From NCBI GenBank assembly GCA_002402175.1, contig NVVJ01000005.1:1-34692 (forward strand): DNA of 34,692 nucleotides, given 5' to 3'. The position numbers were made by a program, and so were the translations under genes. The notes under the pieces were generated by a model. It was not told the DNA's origin, made no database searches, and saw nothing but the letters and a program-made list of their open reading frames with translations. This DNA is from SAR86 cluster bacterium (GTDB lineage: Bacteria; Pseudomonadota; Gammaproteobacteria; Pseudomonadales; Pseudohongiellaceae). Below are positions 1 through 8,760 of the stretch, one piece after another; within the stretch, counting starts at the first letter, position 1, and each line of letters starts with the position of its first letter.

Positions 1-1
1 T

Positions 2-1030
2 GATTATAATGGTGGCAGTCCGATATTGTTCCAGCATCTGTTCTGGTTCTTTGGTCACCCGGAAGTATACATAGTAGCGCTTCCTGCCTTTGGCCTGGTA
101 TCGGACGTGCTTAGCACCCATGCCAGAAAAAATATTTTCGGCTATCGTATGATGGTATGGGCGATCATTGCCATCGGCGGACTGAGTTTTATCGTGTGGG
201 CTCACCACATGTATGTCAGTGGAATGAATCCCTATTTTGGCTTCTTCTTCGCCACTACTACCCTGATTATTGCTGTACCTACAGCACTGAAAGTCTACAA
301 CTGGGTTTTAACTTTGTGGGAAGGCGACATTCGCATGAATGTGCCAATGTACTTTGCAATCGGCTTCATTTTCACCTTTATCCATGGCGGCCTGACGGGC
401 CTGTTTCTGGGCAATGTGGTGATTGACATGCCGCTTTCTGATACCTATTTCGTAGTTGCTCACTTCCATATGGTAATGGGTGTTTCACCAGTACTTGTGT
501 TATTTGCGGCTCTGTATCACTGGTACCCGAAAGTCACTGGTCGTATGTTTCATGAAGGTCTGGCGAAGGCGCATTTTTGGCTTACTTTCCTTGGCACCTA
601 CGCGATATACCTGCCTATGCATTATCTGGGTTTCCTCGGTGTTCCACGTCGTTACTATGCAATGGGTAGCACAGACTTTATTCCTGACTCTGCGCAAGAT
701 CTCAATGCAGCGATTACGATTGCGGCTTTGGTGGTTGGTGCTTCGCAAATACTGTTCTTTGTTAATATTTTCTGGAGCCTGCGACACGGCAAGAAAGCGG
801 GTCAAAATCCATGGGGTTCTGCCTCACTGGAATGGCAAACACCAGACACGCCTCCTATACACGGAAACTGGGGTGATGAATTACCTACCGTTTATCGCTG
901 GCCCTATGATTACAGCGTTCCCGGTGCTCATCAGGACTTTATTCCTCAGAACACACCTGAGAGTGAAGAACCGACTGTTGATGACGAACACTTCGACCCG
1001 GACCATGATGCATCAAAGGCTGATACATGA
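2..1030 (+). CDS. ctaD: Cytochrome c oxidase subunit I, C-terminal part (5' truncated by window)
   Basis: This is the catalytic subunit of a heme-copper terminal oxidase in the inner membrane; it reduces O2 to water and pumps protons. The frame is open from base 2, and the true start lies before the window. Visible motifs in order are FGHPEVY (CuB histidine, the glutamate typical of A1-type oxidases, and the tyrosine cross-linked to the histidine), WAHHMY (two further CuB histidines), PTALK (K-channel lysine) and DTYFVVAHFHMV (heme a3 and heme a histidines). The C-terminus ends in an acidic, histidine-containing hydrophilic tail of about 25 residues. It overlaps the next gene by ATGA, so the two are probably translationally coupled. 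The subunit II gene is expected upstream, outside the window. The family assignment is certain; the exact subclass is inferred from motifs. Confidence 0.96.
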   Translation, partial: DYNGGSPILFQHLFWFFGHPEVYIVALPAFGLVSDVLSTHARKNIFGYRMMVWAIIAIGGLSFIVWAHHMYVSGMNPYFGFFFATTTLIIAVPTALKVYNWVLTLWEGDIRMNVPMYFAIGFIFTFIHGGLTGLFLGNVVIDMPLSDTYFVVAHFHMVMGVSPVLVLFAALYHWYPKVTGRMFHEGLAKAHFWLTFLGTYAIYLPMHYLGFLGVPRRYYAMGSTDFIPDSAQDLNAAITIAALVVGASQILFFVNIFWSLRHGKKAGQNPWGSASLEWQTPDTPPIHGNWGDELPTVYRWPYDYSVPGAHQDFIPQNTPESEEPTVDDEHFDPDHDASKADT

Positions 1031-1641
1031 GTTTGTTTAAAGCCCTTACGGTAAAGCCGTGGGAGCACAAAGGTGTTATTGGCGACCTTGATGCTGAGGC
1101 CGTATTCGATACGGCTTCGGAAAAGGTTGCTCTGGTTGTTTTTCTGGTCATAGCATCCGTGATTTTTTCAATGTTCACGGTTAGTTATTTCATTCGCATG
1201 GAATTACCAGACTGGACACCGTTGTCCGAGCCTTCACAGCTTTGGATTAACACAGGCTTACTTGTAATCAGCAGTGTTCTGTTTCAGGTGGCGAGAAATA
1301 TAGTCTCCACAGGCAATCGAAAGAACATTACAGCGGCGTTTATAGGCGGCGGGATATTCGCCATACTCTTTATTGCCGGTCAAATGCTGACCTGGCAAAG
1401 CCTGCAGGCATCTGGATATTACGTAGCGTCCAATCCGGCAAATTCGTTTTTCTACCTACTGACCGGATTGCACGCATTGCATTTGCTTGGTGGTTTATGG
1501 GTTTGGAGTAAAAGCTCTATTCGATTGCTTTCGGGTGGAAAACCGGAAGACCTTCGCCTTAGTATTGAACTTTGTACTTTGTATTGGCACTTCTTGTTAA
1601 TTGTGTGGTTGCTGATGTTTGCAGTTTTGTCGAATACATAA
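1027..1641 (+). CDS. Cytochrome c oxidase subunit III-type membrane protein (first copy)
   Basis: A 204-residue polytopic membrane protein of the heme-copper oxidase subunit III family, associated with subunit I in the inner membrane. About five hydrophobic segments follow a 35-residue hydrophilic N-terminus. The family hallmarks are the helix with FYLLTGLHALHLLGG (compare FMITGFHGLHV in the next gene) and the terminal LYWHFLLIVW segment. It starts inside the stop of ctaD (ATGA overlap). It is clearly different from the second subunit III gene 40 bases downstream: shorter and only weakly similar outside these motifs. It could be a divergent subunit III or an accessory subunit derived from it. 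Membership of the family is sure; its separate role is unknown. Confidence 0.85.
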   Translation: MSLFKALTVKPWEHKGVIGDLDAEAVFDTASEKVALVVFLVIASVIFSMFTVSYFIRMELPDWTPLSEPSQLWINTGLLVISSVLFQVARNIVSTGNRKNITAAFIGGGIFAILFIAGQMLTWQSLQASGYYVASNPANSFFYLLTGLHALHLLGGLWVWSKSSIRLLSGGKPEDLRLSIELCTLYWHFLLIVWLLMFAVLSNT

Positions 1642-1681
1642 ATACTATAAAAATTTTAGATCAAGTTAATGGGAATTACGA

Positions 1682-2359
1682 ATGAGTGAAGCAGCGGTAA
1701 ACACAGCGGATAGTCGTGGCATAGAAAGCCTGGTTGACGACTGGTCTGCGGATAAACAGGCTTATCATGTGCCCTGGGGCAAGGCCATGATGTGGATATT
1801 TCTGGTGAGTGATACGTTTATTTTCACTTGTTTCCTTACCAGTTATTTGAGTGTACGTCTGTCTACAACACAGCCGTGGCCACCACAGAGTGAAATTTTT
1901 GCTCTATCTTTTGGCGGAGATCCTATTCCGTTAATCCTGATTGCAATCATGACGTTTATCTTGATAACCAGTTCAGGAACGATGGTATTGGCGGTGAATT
2001 ATGGTTACCGCAAAGACAAGATAAGAACCTTCTGGTTGATGGTTGTTACTGCTTTGTTTGGTATGTCCTTCGTTGGCATGCAGGCTTTTGAGTGGACCAA
2101 GTTAATCGTCGAAGAGGGTGTGCGGCCCTGGGGTAACCCGTTTGGAGCGGCACAGTTTGGATCAGTATTTTTTATGATCACCGGTTTCCACGGATTACAC
2201 GTATCTGCCGGAGTCATCTATTTGCTGACGATTGCCTTTAAGGTTAGGGCAGGGCATTACGACAAAAAAGGTTATGAGGTTGTAGAGATTGCCGGTTTGT
2301 ATTGGCACTTTGTGGATCTTGTTTGGGTATTTATTTTCGCATTTTTCTATTTATTGTAA
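1682..2359 (+). CDS. ctaE: Cytochrome c oxidase subunit III
   Basis: Subunit III of the aa3-type oxidase, a 225-residue inner-membrane protein that stabilises subunit I and proton uptake. Hydrophobic segments begin after a soluble N-terminus of about 30 residues (HVPWGKAMMWIFLVSDTFIF). The diagnostic motifs are FVGMQAFEW with the conserved acidic residue, FFMITGFHGLHV and the C-terminal LYWHFVDLVWVFIF. A plausible ribosome binding site, GGGA, precedes the ATG. It lies 40 bases after the first subunit III gene and 12 bases before the subunit IV gene, in one operon. This copy is the more typical of the two in length and motifs. Confidence 0.93.
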   Translation: MSEAAVNTADSRGIESLVDDWSADKQAYHVPWGKAMMWIFLVSDTFIFTCFLTSYLSVRLSTTQPWPPQSEIFALSFGGDPIPLILIAIMTFILITSSGTMVLAVNYGYRKDKIRTFWLMVVTALFGMSFVGMQAFEWTKLIVEEGVRPWGNPFGAAQFGSVFFMITGFHGLHVSAGVIYLLTIAFKVRAGHYDKKGYEVVEIAGLYWHFVDLVWVFIFAFFYLL

Positions 2360-2371
2360 GAGGAGACAGAG

Positions 2372-2758
2372 ATGTCATCTGAAGCAGGTCAACAACATCC
2401 TCTTGGGGTTTACTACAAGGTTTGGGCACTACTTTTCGTACTGAGTGCATGCTCTTATATGGTCGATTTCTTTGAAGTGCAAGGTGCTATGCGTTGGACC
2501 TTGGTACTCCTTTTCATGGTCTTAAAGGCCGGCTTTATTGTCGCGATCTTTATGCATGTTGTATGGGAAAGAATGGCTTTGGTTCTCACCATTTTGGGGC
2601 CGCCAGTAGCACTTCTACTTCTAATCGGACTTATGACAATAGAAGGGAACTACGTGGCGGGCACACGCTATCAGTATATGGGCCACGACCGTGATGCGGT
2701 TGCGCTTGGGCCGGATGATCTTCACGGAGAAGAGCACGGCGAAGCCGTAGAACACTAA
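2372..2758 (+). CDS. Cytochrome c oxidase subunit IV family protein
   Basis: A 128-residue protein with about three transmembrane helices (residues near 13-32, 42-62 and 67-89), matching the small prokaryotic subunit IV proteins (CtaF/CyoD-like) that end oxidase operons. The middle helix region contains KAGFIVAIFMHVVWE, resembling the helix with a conserved lysine and histidine in this family. The C-terminus is a soluble, histidine- and glutamate-rich tail. A strong Shine-Dalgarno AGAGGAG lies just before the ATG. It is the last gene of the oxidase operon and is followed by a strong hairpin terminator. The call rests on size, topology and context more than on sequence motifs. Confidence 0.85.
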   Translation: MSSEAGQQHPLGVYYKVWALLFVLSACSYMVDFFEVQGAMRWTLVLLFMVLKAGFIVAIFMHVVWERMALVLTILGPPVALLLLIGLMTIEGNYVAGTRYQYMGHDRDAVALGPDDLHGEEHGEAVEH

Positions 2759-2799
2759 CTCTTTTCTGTAGTTATAAGATTAGTTACAAGAGTAGTTAC

Positions 2800-2835
2800 A
2801 AAAAAGGCTATCGGCTAAACCGATGGCCTTTTTTT
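2800..2835. terminator. Bidirectional rho-independent terminator between oxidase operon and aroE
   Basis: A 9-bp stem with one G-U pair (GGCTATCGG with CCGATGGCC, positions 2806-2828) and a 5-base loop is flanked by six A on the left and a run of T on the right. It therefore fits termination on both strands for the convergent oxidase and aroE operons. The aroE stop codon lies within the T run at 2834-2836. Confidence 0.9.
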
Positions 2836-3667
2836 ATGCCTTCAAGTTTCTGAGCTGAGAGATAACAGGAGCAGTGTCTGGATTGGTTCCGTGCCAAATC
2901 GTAAAAGCAACCGCGGCTTGTTCTACCAGCATGCCTAGTCCATCAAGGGAAAGTGTTGCGCCATTTTGTTTGGACCAGCTTACGAATGCTGTATCACTGT
3001 CGCCATACATCATGTCATAACAACAGCAATCGGTTGCAATTAGCTCTGCTGAAACAGGAGGAACCTCTCCCGTAAGCCCCATGGAAGTGCCATTAATAAT
3101 CAAATCAAACTGCTGTTTACCAATATCTTCGTAGGTATGAGCGCTCATTTTAGTGAACTGTCCGAACTCCTGGCAAAGTTGCTTTGCTCGTGAAAGTGTT
3201 CGGTTTGCAATTGATACTGTAGCAGCGCGTTCTTCAACCAGAGCGGCCAATGCTCCGCGCACGGCACCGCCAGCTCCAAGTATAAGTATGCGTTTGTCTT
3301 TAATATCGAAACTATGATTAACTTTTATGTCGGTGACAAGGCCGGGGCCATCGGTATTGTCTCCACACAGTTTATTTTTATCATCAAGAAATAAGGTATT
3401 AACGGCTTTGGCCATAGCGGCTCGGGGGGAACACTCAAGCGCCAGTGCAAACGCTTTTTCTTTGTAAGGCACGGTAATGTTTAATCCCGCGCCTTCACCT
3501 GCGAAAAATGTCTCCACAAAAGTTTCGACATTTTCCTCTTCTACCTCAATTGCCTCGTAGCTTATTTCCTGCCCGAATTGTTGGGCAAACAAGGAATGTA
3601 TTTGCGGTGATTTGCTGTGCTTGACCGGCTTGCCGATGACAGCATAGTGAGAACGAGTATGAGGCAC
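2834..3667 (-). CDS. aroE: Shikimate 5-dehydrogenase
   Basis: Reduces 3-dehydroshikimate to shikimate with NADPH, in the cytoplasmic pathway to aromatic amino acids. The 277-residue length is normal. Motifs: SKSPQIH near residue 18 (substrate binding), VPYKE with the catalytic lysine at 69, GDNTDG with the catalytic aspartate at 106, the nucleotide-binding loop GAGGAVRG at 131-138, NGTSMGL, and a C-terminal LGMLVEQA. The start is a GTG four bases after the hemF stop, so it is probably co-transcribed and coupled with hemF. It is the last gene of the minus-strand housekeeping run. hemF-aroE adjacency is also seen in Pseudomonas. Confidence 0.96.
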   Translation of the reverse strand: MPHTRSHYAVIGKPVKHSKSPQIHSLFAQQFGQEISYEAIEVEEENVETFVETFFAGEGAGLNITVPYKEKAFALALECSPRAAMAKAVNTLFLDDKNKLCGDNTDGPGLVTDIKVNHSFDIKDKRILILGAGGAVRGALAALVEERAATVSIANRTLSRAKQLCQEFGQFTKMSAHTYEDIGKQQFDLIINGTSMGLTGEVPPVSAELIATDCCCYDMMYGDSDTAFVSWSKQNGATLSLDGLGMLVEQAAVAFTIWHGTNPDTAPVISQLRNLKA

Positions 3668-3671
3668 AGTT

Positions 3672-4583
3672 TTAAATCCAATCTTTTGGTTTTAGAAAAT
3701 GAGTATAGAGTTTTTCTTCTTCACTTCCAGGTTCGGGTTTCCAATCGTAAGTCCAACGAACAACGGGTGGTAAGGACATGAGAATTGATTCAATACGCCC
3801 AACACCTGACTGAAGACCAAACAGGGTGCCGCGATCATAAACCAGATTAAACTCTGCGTATCTACCGCGTCGATACTCCTGGAACTGTTTGTTTTGCTGT
3901 GAAAATTCTATGTCTTTACGACGAGAAACTATCGGCGAATAGGCTTTAACATAACTATCGGCCATAGATTGTACAAAGGCAAAACTGCGCTCGAACCCAA
4001 GTTCATTAAAATCATCGAAGAACAAACCTCCGATTCCTCGTGGCTCGTTTCTGTGTTTTATATGGAAGTAATCATCGCACTGCTGTTTGAACAAGGGGTA
4101 ATATTTGTCACCAAATCCCTCACAGGCCTGTTTGGCTTGTTGATGCCAATGAATGCAATCTTCATCGAATCCGTAATAGGGAGTTAGGTCATAGCCGCCA
4201 CCAAACCACCAAACGGGCTCTTCGTTTTCTTTTTCTGCAACAAACAATCTGAAGTTCGCATGGGAAGTTGGAACAAAAGGATTTACCGGGTGTATGACCA
4301 ACGATACCCCCATAGCCTGATAAGCCCTGCCGGCCAACTCTGGCCTTGCTGCAGTTGCAGACGCTGGCATGGAGTCGCCAAACACATGTGAAAAATTGAC
4401 GCCGCCCTTTTCAAATACGCGGCCATTACTAATTACCCTGCTTATGCCGGAGCCACCTTTTTCTCGATCCCATTCATCTGTCTGGAAACTGGCGGTTGGG
4501 TCTAACTCTTCAAGGTTGCTACAAATGCTGGTCTGTAGATCAAGAAGAAATCTTTTAACATCATCAGTACTAATTGCGGTCAA
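3672..4583 (-). CDS. hemF: Oxygen-dependent coproporphyrinogen III oxidase
   Basis: Converts coproporphyrinogen III to protoporphyrinogen IX using O2, a late step of heme synthesis in the cytoplasm. The 303-residue protein carries the family signatures [10 protein letters not shown] (residues 61-70), [13 protein letters not shown] (125-137), [16 protein letters not shown], and [19 protein letters not shown] near the C-terminus. Conserved histidines are seen at 108 and 145. No ATG is available in frame; the best start is TTG at 4583, with GAGG eight bases upstream, in a 38-base gap after tsaC. A weak start codon could keep its level low. Dependence on oxygen agrees with the aerobic oxidase operon next door. 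Confidence 0.96.
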   Translation of the reverse strand: MTAISTDDVKRFLLDLQTSICSNLEELDPTASFQTDEWDREKGGSGISRVISNGRVFEKGGVNFSHVFGDSMPASATAARPELAGRAYQAMGVSLVIHPVNPFVPTSHANFRLFVAEKENEEPVWWFGGGYDLTPYYGFDEDCIHWHQQAKQACEGFGDKYYPLFKQQCDDYFHIKHRNEPRGIGGLFFDDFNELGFERSFAFVQSMADSYVKAYSPIVSRRKDIEFSQQNKQFQEYRRGRYAEFNLVYDRGTLFGLQSGVGRIESILMSLPPVVRWTYDWKPEPGSEEEKLYTHFLKPKDWI

Positions 4584-4621
4584 AACTACATCCTCATGTT
4601 GTACCCAAAAGAGAGATTGCC

Positions 4622-5179
4622 CTACTGTCGAAATACTTTTCCTGAAGCAATATCGCGTATTTCAGAAACCTGAGATTGACCCCCAAGCTCACCGGCAACA
4701 ATGTAATCAATACTACTGGCAAACTGCTCTTCAAGTATTGATCTAGATATGATTTCTGGCTGGCCGGCCTTATTTGCCGAGGTAGAAACTATCGGGCCAT
4801 TAAACTCCAAACATAGTTGCCGTATTACTGGATGGGCGCTGACTCTGACTGCTACCGACTTGTGATCCCCCTTAATCCAGGCGGGAATTAATTCTTTTGG
4901 ATCAGGGATTACCCAAGTTATGGGGCCAGGCCAGCTATTTTGTAATTTATCTAATTGATTCTGGTTTAGCTCCTGAAGCAAGGGTGCCAATTGACCCATA
5001 TTTGCGGCTACCAGAATAAGACCTTTTTCGACTTCGCGATCTTTTAACCGCAGTATTCGCATAACAGCGGCACGGTTGTCAGGATCACAGCCTAGCCCCC
5101 AAACGGCTTCAGTAGGATACGCTATCACTTTGCCCTGTTTCAGGTAATCACAAGCTAGGTGAAGTTTTAGCTCGTTCAC
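4622..5179 (-). CDS. tsaC: Threonylcarbamoyl-AMP synthase
   Basis: Makes threonylcarbamoyl-adenylate from threonine, bicarbonate and ATP, the first step of the t6A37 modification of ANN-decoding tRNAs. The 185-residue single-domain protein is the short TsaC/YrdC type, not the longer Sua5 type. Motifs include the N-terminal [28 protein letters not shown] (the usual KxR...KG pattern), [18 protein letters not shown] and [12 protein letters not shown]. It begins with GTG, 22 bases after the purE stop, and is followed by hemF. In Pseudomonas tsaC directly follows dprA; here purE lies between them. Confidence 0.94.
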   Translation of the reverse strand: MNELKLHLACDYLKQGKVIAYPTEAVWGLGCDPDNRAAVMRILRLKDREVEKGLILVAANMGQLAPLLQELNQNQLDKLQNSWPGPITWVIPDPKELIPAWIKGDHKSVAVRVSAHPVIRQLCLEFNGPIVSTSANKAGQPEIISRSILEEQFASSIDYIVAGELGGQSQVSEIRDIASGKVFRQ

Positions 5180-5201
5180 TGAGTTTTCCTGTCGCTAGAA
5201 A

Positions 5202-5711
5202 TTACTGAATTGAAGATTGCAGTGCTTGATCCTGGGCCTGAACTTTCTCGGCATTGGCGGCACGCTCGGCCTTAACTCTATCTGCTAGATCAGCATCACC
5301 TAGTGACAGTATCTGCGCTGCCAAATACGCAGCATTCTTGGCACCAGTTTTACCAATTGCCACGGTGGCAACGGGTATTCCGCCCGGCATTTGCACCGTC
5401 GATAGAAGCGCATCCAGTCCATTTAGAGGCCCTGAATTGATAGGAACACCTATTACCGGTTTTGTCGTGTGGGCCGCTGTAGCACCGGCTAGGTGGGCTG
5501 CCAATCCAGCCCCGGCAATAAATACCTGACAGCCGCGAGATTCAGCATCGGTAATATAATTTTGGGTAATAGCAGGGGTTCGGTGAGCCGACGTGATTTT
5601 AATCTCGTACTGAATTTGCAGTGTTTTGAGCACATCTGCAGCAGCTTGCATGATGCTAAGGTCAGACTCTGACCCCATAAGGATGGCAACAAATGGCTTG
5701 CTCATAATCAT
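5202..5711 (-). CDS. purE: N5-carboxyaminoimidazole ribonucleotide mutase
   Basis: Rearranges N5-CAIR to CAIR in purine biosynthesis. The 169-residue protein matches class I Pur[11 protein letters not shown] at residues 12-21, SAHRTP at 41-46 with the catalytic histidine 43, and the [19 protein letters not shown] region that forms the mononucleotide site. The start is ATG at 5711 with GGA six bases upstream; a second ATG lies two codons in. The partner enzyme PurK, usually encoded next to purE, is not found anywhere in this window; tsaC follows instead. The presence of PurE of this class implies PurK elsewhere in the genome. Confidence 0.95.
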   Translation of the reverse strand: MIMSKPFVAILMGSESDLSIMQAAADVLKTLQIQYEIKITSAHRTPAITQNYITDAESRGCQVFIAGAGLAAHLAGATAAHTTKPVIGVPINSGPLNGLDALLSTVQMPGGIPVATVAIGKTGAKNAAYLAAQILSLGDADLADRVKAERAANAEKVQAQDQALQSSIQ

Positions 5712-5816
5712 TAAATTCCGGAAATTCGCAAAACGGGAAAACTACATCAGACAGCCTGTGTATGCAAGAGAACTTGAGGGCTATGATTTAACAATACAGT
5801 ATTTGCCTAATTTTGC

Positions 5817-6938
5817 CTAAGTCACGCGGAAGTACCTCCCTCCTTCGACCAGAACCTTTCCCTGCATTTCCAACTCAAGTAAACACGTACTTAACTGCTG
5901 GTATTCCAGCCCTGTCTCGTTAGAAATTACCTGTATTACGCAGCCTTGATAACCTATGGCGTCCAGAATTGCCTGAATCTGCGGCGCTGACAAGGCGTCG
6001 TCAGAAGCAGGATTTTTGCTATCTGGTTTAAAGCTATCGGGAGTTTGTTGAAGACTAACCCCTAGCTCTTCAAGTATGTCATCTGGGCTTTCTACCAGCT
6101 TTGCACCTTCCTTTATGAGCCGATGACAACCGTGGCTGGATTGCTTGGAAATTGGACCTGGAAACGCGAACACATCTCTGTTTTGCTCCAGGGCATAACG
6201 GGACGTAATTAGAGAACCACTTTTATGGGTAGCTTCAACGACCAGAGTGCCCAAACTCATTCCACTGATAATTCGATTTCTGCGAGGAAAGTTATAGGCG
6301 TGGGGTGGTGTTCCCAATGGAAACTCAGATACCAGAGCCCCATTTAGTTTTATCTGCTGCGCTAGTGAGTCGTTACAGGCAGGATAGACTCGGTCTGCTC
6401 CTGTTCCCATAACGGCGATAGTTGGACATTGCGCGTCTAGTGCTCCCTGATGGGCATAGGAGTCTATACCTTTTGCCATGCCGCTACTGATCGTTAAGCC
6501 TGCCTGACTTAGCTCGTTCGCCATCCAGTAAGCATTGCGTCGGCCATCTATGCTGGCTTTACGACTACCAACAATAGCGAATTGAGGGGTACGAAGATGT
6601 GTCTTGTCGCCGACGACATACAATACTGGGGGAGCACATGAGACTTCTTTGAGTAATGTAGGATAGTGGCTAGATTCGTAGCAAATGATGGAATGTTGCG
6701 AATTTTCTGCCCAGTTCATGTCTTTTTCAAGAAGTTGTGCAACTCGAGCATTTTTCTGTGGCATTTTCAGCTGGGCAATTTTGCCTTCATCGAAACCAAG
6801 GTCTTGTAACTGTTCAGCAGGTAGGGACTGTATACGCTCGAGGGTTCCGAACTCCTTAAGTAAACGAGAGAATACAAGCACGCTAATTGAGCGTGAATGA
6901 TACAGGCACAGGTAAAGAGAGAGTTTTTCAGCGTCCAT
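5817..6938 (-). CDS. dprA: DNA processing protein DprA
   Basis: Binds incoming single-stranded DNA and loads RecA during natural transformation; it is also widespread in non-competent bacteria. The 373-residue protein has an N-terminal helix-hairpin-like region (about 1-80), the Rossmann-like core (about 85-300) with AIVGSRKAS at 121-129, SSGMAKGIDSYAHQGAL from 151, VMGTGADRVYP and FPRRNRIISG, and a C-terminal winged-helix domain (about 310-373). The start ATG at 6938 has AGGA seven bases upstream. It lies 101 bases downstream of the LysM gene stop and 105 bases ahead of purE, so either gap could hold a promoter. This is the complete three-part DprA form. Confidence 0.95.
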   Translation of the reverse strand: MDAEKLSLYLCLYHSRSISVLVFSRLLKEFGTLERIQSLPAEQLQDLGFDEGKIAQLKMPQKNARVAQLLEKDMNWAENSQHSIICYESSHYPTLLKEVSCAPPVLYVVGDKTHLRTPQFAIVGSRKASIDGRRNAYWMANELSQAGLTISSGMAKGIDSYAHQGALDAQCPTIAVMGTGADRVYPACNDSLAQQIKLNGALVSEFPLGTPPHAYNFPRRNRIISGMSLGTLVVEATHKSGSLITSRYALEQNRDVFAFPGPISKQSSHGCHRLIKEGAKLVESPDDILEELGVSLQQTPDSFKPDSKNPASDDALSAPQIQAILDAIGYQGCVIQVISNETGLEYQQLSTCLLELEMQGKVLVEGGRYFRVT

Positions 6939-7039
6939 AGTTCATCCTTGATCAATGGCTCAGCGGTTTCTGATAATAAGGTTTTACTAGCAGTTAATAA
7001 TTATTCATTCCTTTTAGTAGTCAGTGTGGCCTGGTGGCT

Positions 7040-8137
7040 CTAAGGGCTAACCACTTCATTGAATAGCTCTGCGGGTTCCGTGCTGGCAAGAATTACGGCA
7101 TAACTTAATTGTTCAAAGGTTTTGTACACCAACAATGTGCCTATTTCCTTGCCTGGAATGCGGAGTCGGCTCTGATTAAAAAATGTTCGAAACTTTTCTT
7201 TGAATGACATACGGCTTCTTTCTACTTCATCGGTTGTGTAAGTGCCTTCATGTTGAATTGACAATATATCACCAATTTCTAGCTCATCTCTAATCCCCAA
7301 ATTGATAACTACTGTATCCAGTTGTGATGCCAGTGACTCTGCGCTTAGAAAAGCAATGATCTGACCACTCATCTGCGACGACGGCTCGGTGGGGAATATT
7401 GTTGTATTAATTCGTGTTTCTTCGCGGATTAGTAAGCGGTCACCAACCCGTATCTCCAGAGCACTGTTGTTTACTAGCATTTTCCTTACATCTGGTGCCA
7501 CATTCTCGGTAATGCTGGCAAAGCCAAGGTATTCCAGCTCAAGGCCAAGAATTTCATTCTTTTTGTCACCCTCATATACACGGCCCTGGCGATATATTTC
7601 AAACAGGCTGGTACCAACAGGGAAGGAGCCACGCGCATATATTTCATCGCCGGTGCTAATAATCAGGTTGTCACCAATATTGGATACAATATAGGGAGCG
7701 GCATCGTACATTTGCTGGGTAACGATTCTGTTTCTGGAAAAGCTGTTCTCTATGGCTTCCAGAGGAATAGCAGGAATCGCGCTGGTAAGGGGTATTTCGC
7801 GGATTTCCGGCTCAATATTGACCACAGCTCGATCACCTCTGAGCACCAGTATTCTAGGACTTCCCCCAGCAGTACTGAGCCTCAAAGTATCACCAGGATA
7901 AAGTAGGTCAGGATTATCCAGAAAATCATCAGGGGCCCATATCTCCGGCCAACGTTCAGGATCTTGCAGGAATTTACCGGCAATTTCCCATAAAGTGTCG
8001 TCTTCGCTAACAGTATAGCTTGCCGGGTAGTCCTCCAGCAGGAGGTTAGATTGAGCTGATACAGACATCACTGATATCAAGGCAAAGGTGCCAAGTACTA
8101 AAGTGATCAAGCTATGTTTGATTCCCAAATTCTTCAT
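7040..8137 (-). CDS. Secreted LysM domain protein
   Basis: A 365-residue exported protein with a signal peptide (residues 1-28, likely cut after VSA). It is followed by one LysM peptidoglycan-binding domain at about 41-87, with SYTVSEDDTLWEIAGKF and then the PERWPEIW and NPDLLYPGDTL signatures. The remaining 275 residues are beta-rich without a catalytic motif that I recognise. This is the conserved LysM protein found divergent from def next to dprA in Pseudomonas and relatives; its exact function is not established. It probably acts at the periplasmic cell wall. It is transcribed divergently from def across a 110-base gap. Confidence 0.9.
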   Translation of the reverse strand: MKNLGIKHSLITLVLGTFALISVMSVSAQSNLLLEDYPASYTVSEDDTLWEIAGKFLQDPERWPEIWAPDDFLDNPDLLYPGDTLRLSTAGGSPRILVLRGDRAVVNIEPEIREIPLTSAIPAIPLEAIENSFSRNRIVTQQMYDAAPYIVSNIGDNLIISTGDEIYARGSFPVGTSLFEIYRQGRVYEGDKKNEILGLELEYLGFASITENVAPDVRKMLVNNSALEIRVGDRLLIREETRINTTIFPTEPSSQMSGQIIAFLSAESLASQLDTVVINLGIRDELEIGDILSIQHEGTYTTDEVERSRMSFKEKFRTFFNQSRLRIPGKEIGTLLVYKTFEQLSYAVILASTEPAELFNEVVSP

Positions 8138-8162
8138 TATTAAAATTCCGCGCTAAAAAGCG

Positions 8163-8188
8163 TTGATATGTTAGCAATACGGTATAAT
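8163..8188 (+). promoter_or_regulatory. Candidate promoter for def-fmt-rsmB
   Basis: A perfect TATAAT (8183-8188) lies 59 bases before the def start in the divergent lysM/def gap. A TTGATA hexamer (8163-8168) is present, but the spacing of 14 bases is shorter than the usual 16-18, so the -35 assignment is uncertain. A small hairpin-forming CGCT/AGCG sequence lies just to the left. Confidence 0.4.
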
Positions 8189-8247
8189 TATCACTAGAAG
8201 CAGTTCACATTCTGCACTTTATACCTTTTCATCAGGCCTGCGAGACT

Positions 8248-8754
8248 ATGTCTATTTTACAGATTCTGGAATTTCCAGACCCCAGACTAAGAAAAACAGC
8301 TTCGCCCGTAACTGTTTTCGACGCGAAACTCGAAGTCTTGATCGAAGATATGCTCGAAACCATGTATGAGGCCGATGGAATTGGGCTCGCCGCCACACAA
8401 GTGAACGTACATAAGAGGCTACTTGTCATAGATGTCTCAGAAAACAAGGATAGCCCTCAAACGTTTATTAATCCAAGTTTTGAGATAATTGAAGACGAAC
8501 TCGTTGAATATGATGAGGGCTGTCTTTCTGTTCCGGGATTCTATGAAACAGTTTCCAGGCCTGCGATAGGTAAGGTGAGCGCGCAAGACCTCACTGGCGA
8601 GGCATTTGAATTGGATGCCTATGGAATACTTTCAACCTGTGTACAGCATGAAATTGATCATCTCAATGGCAAGCTCTTTGTTGATTATATTAGTGCTCTC
8701 AAGCGGCAACGCATTCGCAACAAGCTCGAGAAAGAGCATAAAAAGTCTGCCTGA
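8248..8754 (+). CDS. def: Peptide deformylase
   Basis: Removes the N-formyl group from nascent proteins; a metal-dependent cytoplasmic enzyme. The 168-residue length is normal. All three family motifs are intact: GIGLAATQ (residues 44-51), EGCLSVP (90-96, metal ligand Cys92) and QHEIDH (133-138, metal ligands His134 and His138 with catalytic Glu135). It is followed by fmt after six bases, the classic def-fmt pairing of formylation and deformylation. Confidence 0.98.
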   Translation: MSILQILEFPDPRLRKTASPVTVFDAKLEVLIEDMLETMYEADGIGLAATQVNVHKRLLVIDVSENKDSPQTFINPSFEIIEDELVEYDEGCLSVPGFYETVSRPAIGKVSAQDLTGEAFELDAYGILSTCVQHEIDHLNGKLFVDYISALKRQRIRNKLEKEHKKSA

Positions 8755-8760
8755 TATCTC

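Noticed and set aside
480..1040. 186-codon plus-strand frame overlapping the end of ctaD
   Set aside because: It runs in another frame through the certain subunit I coding sequence, is rich in Cys, Trp and Arg in a random pattern, and has no recognisable domain.
2781..2800. Near-duplicate TAGTTACAAGAG / TAGTTACAAAAA before the oxidase terminator
   Set aside because: Only two short copies in AT-rich DNA; likely chance or minor slippage.
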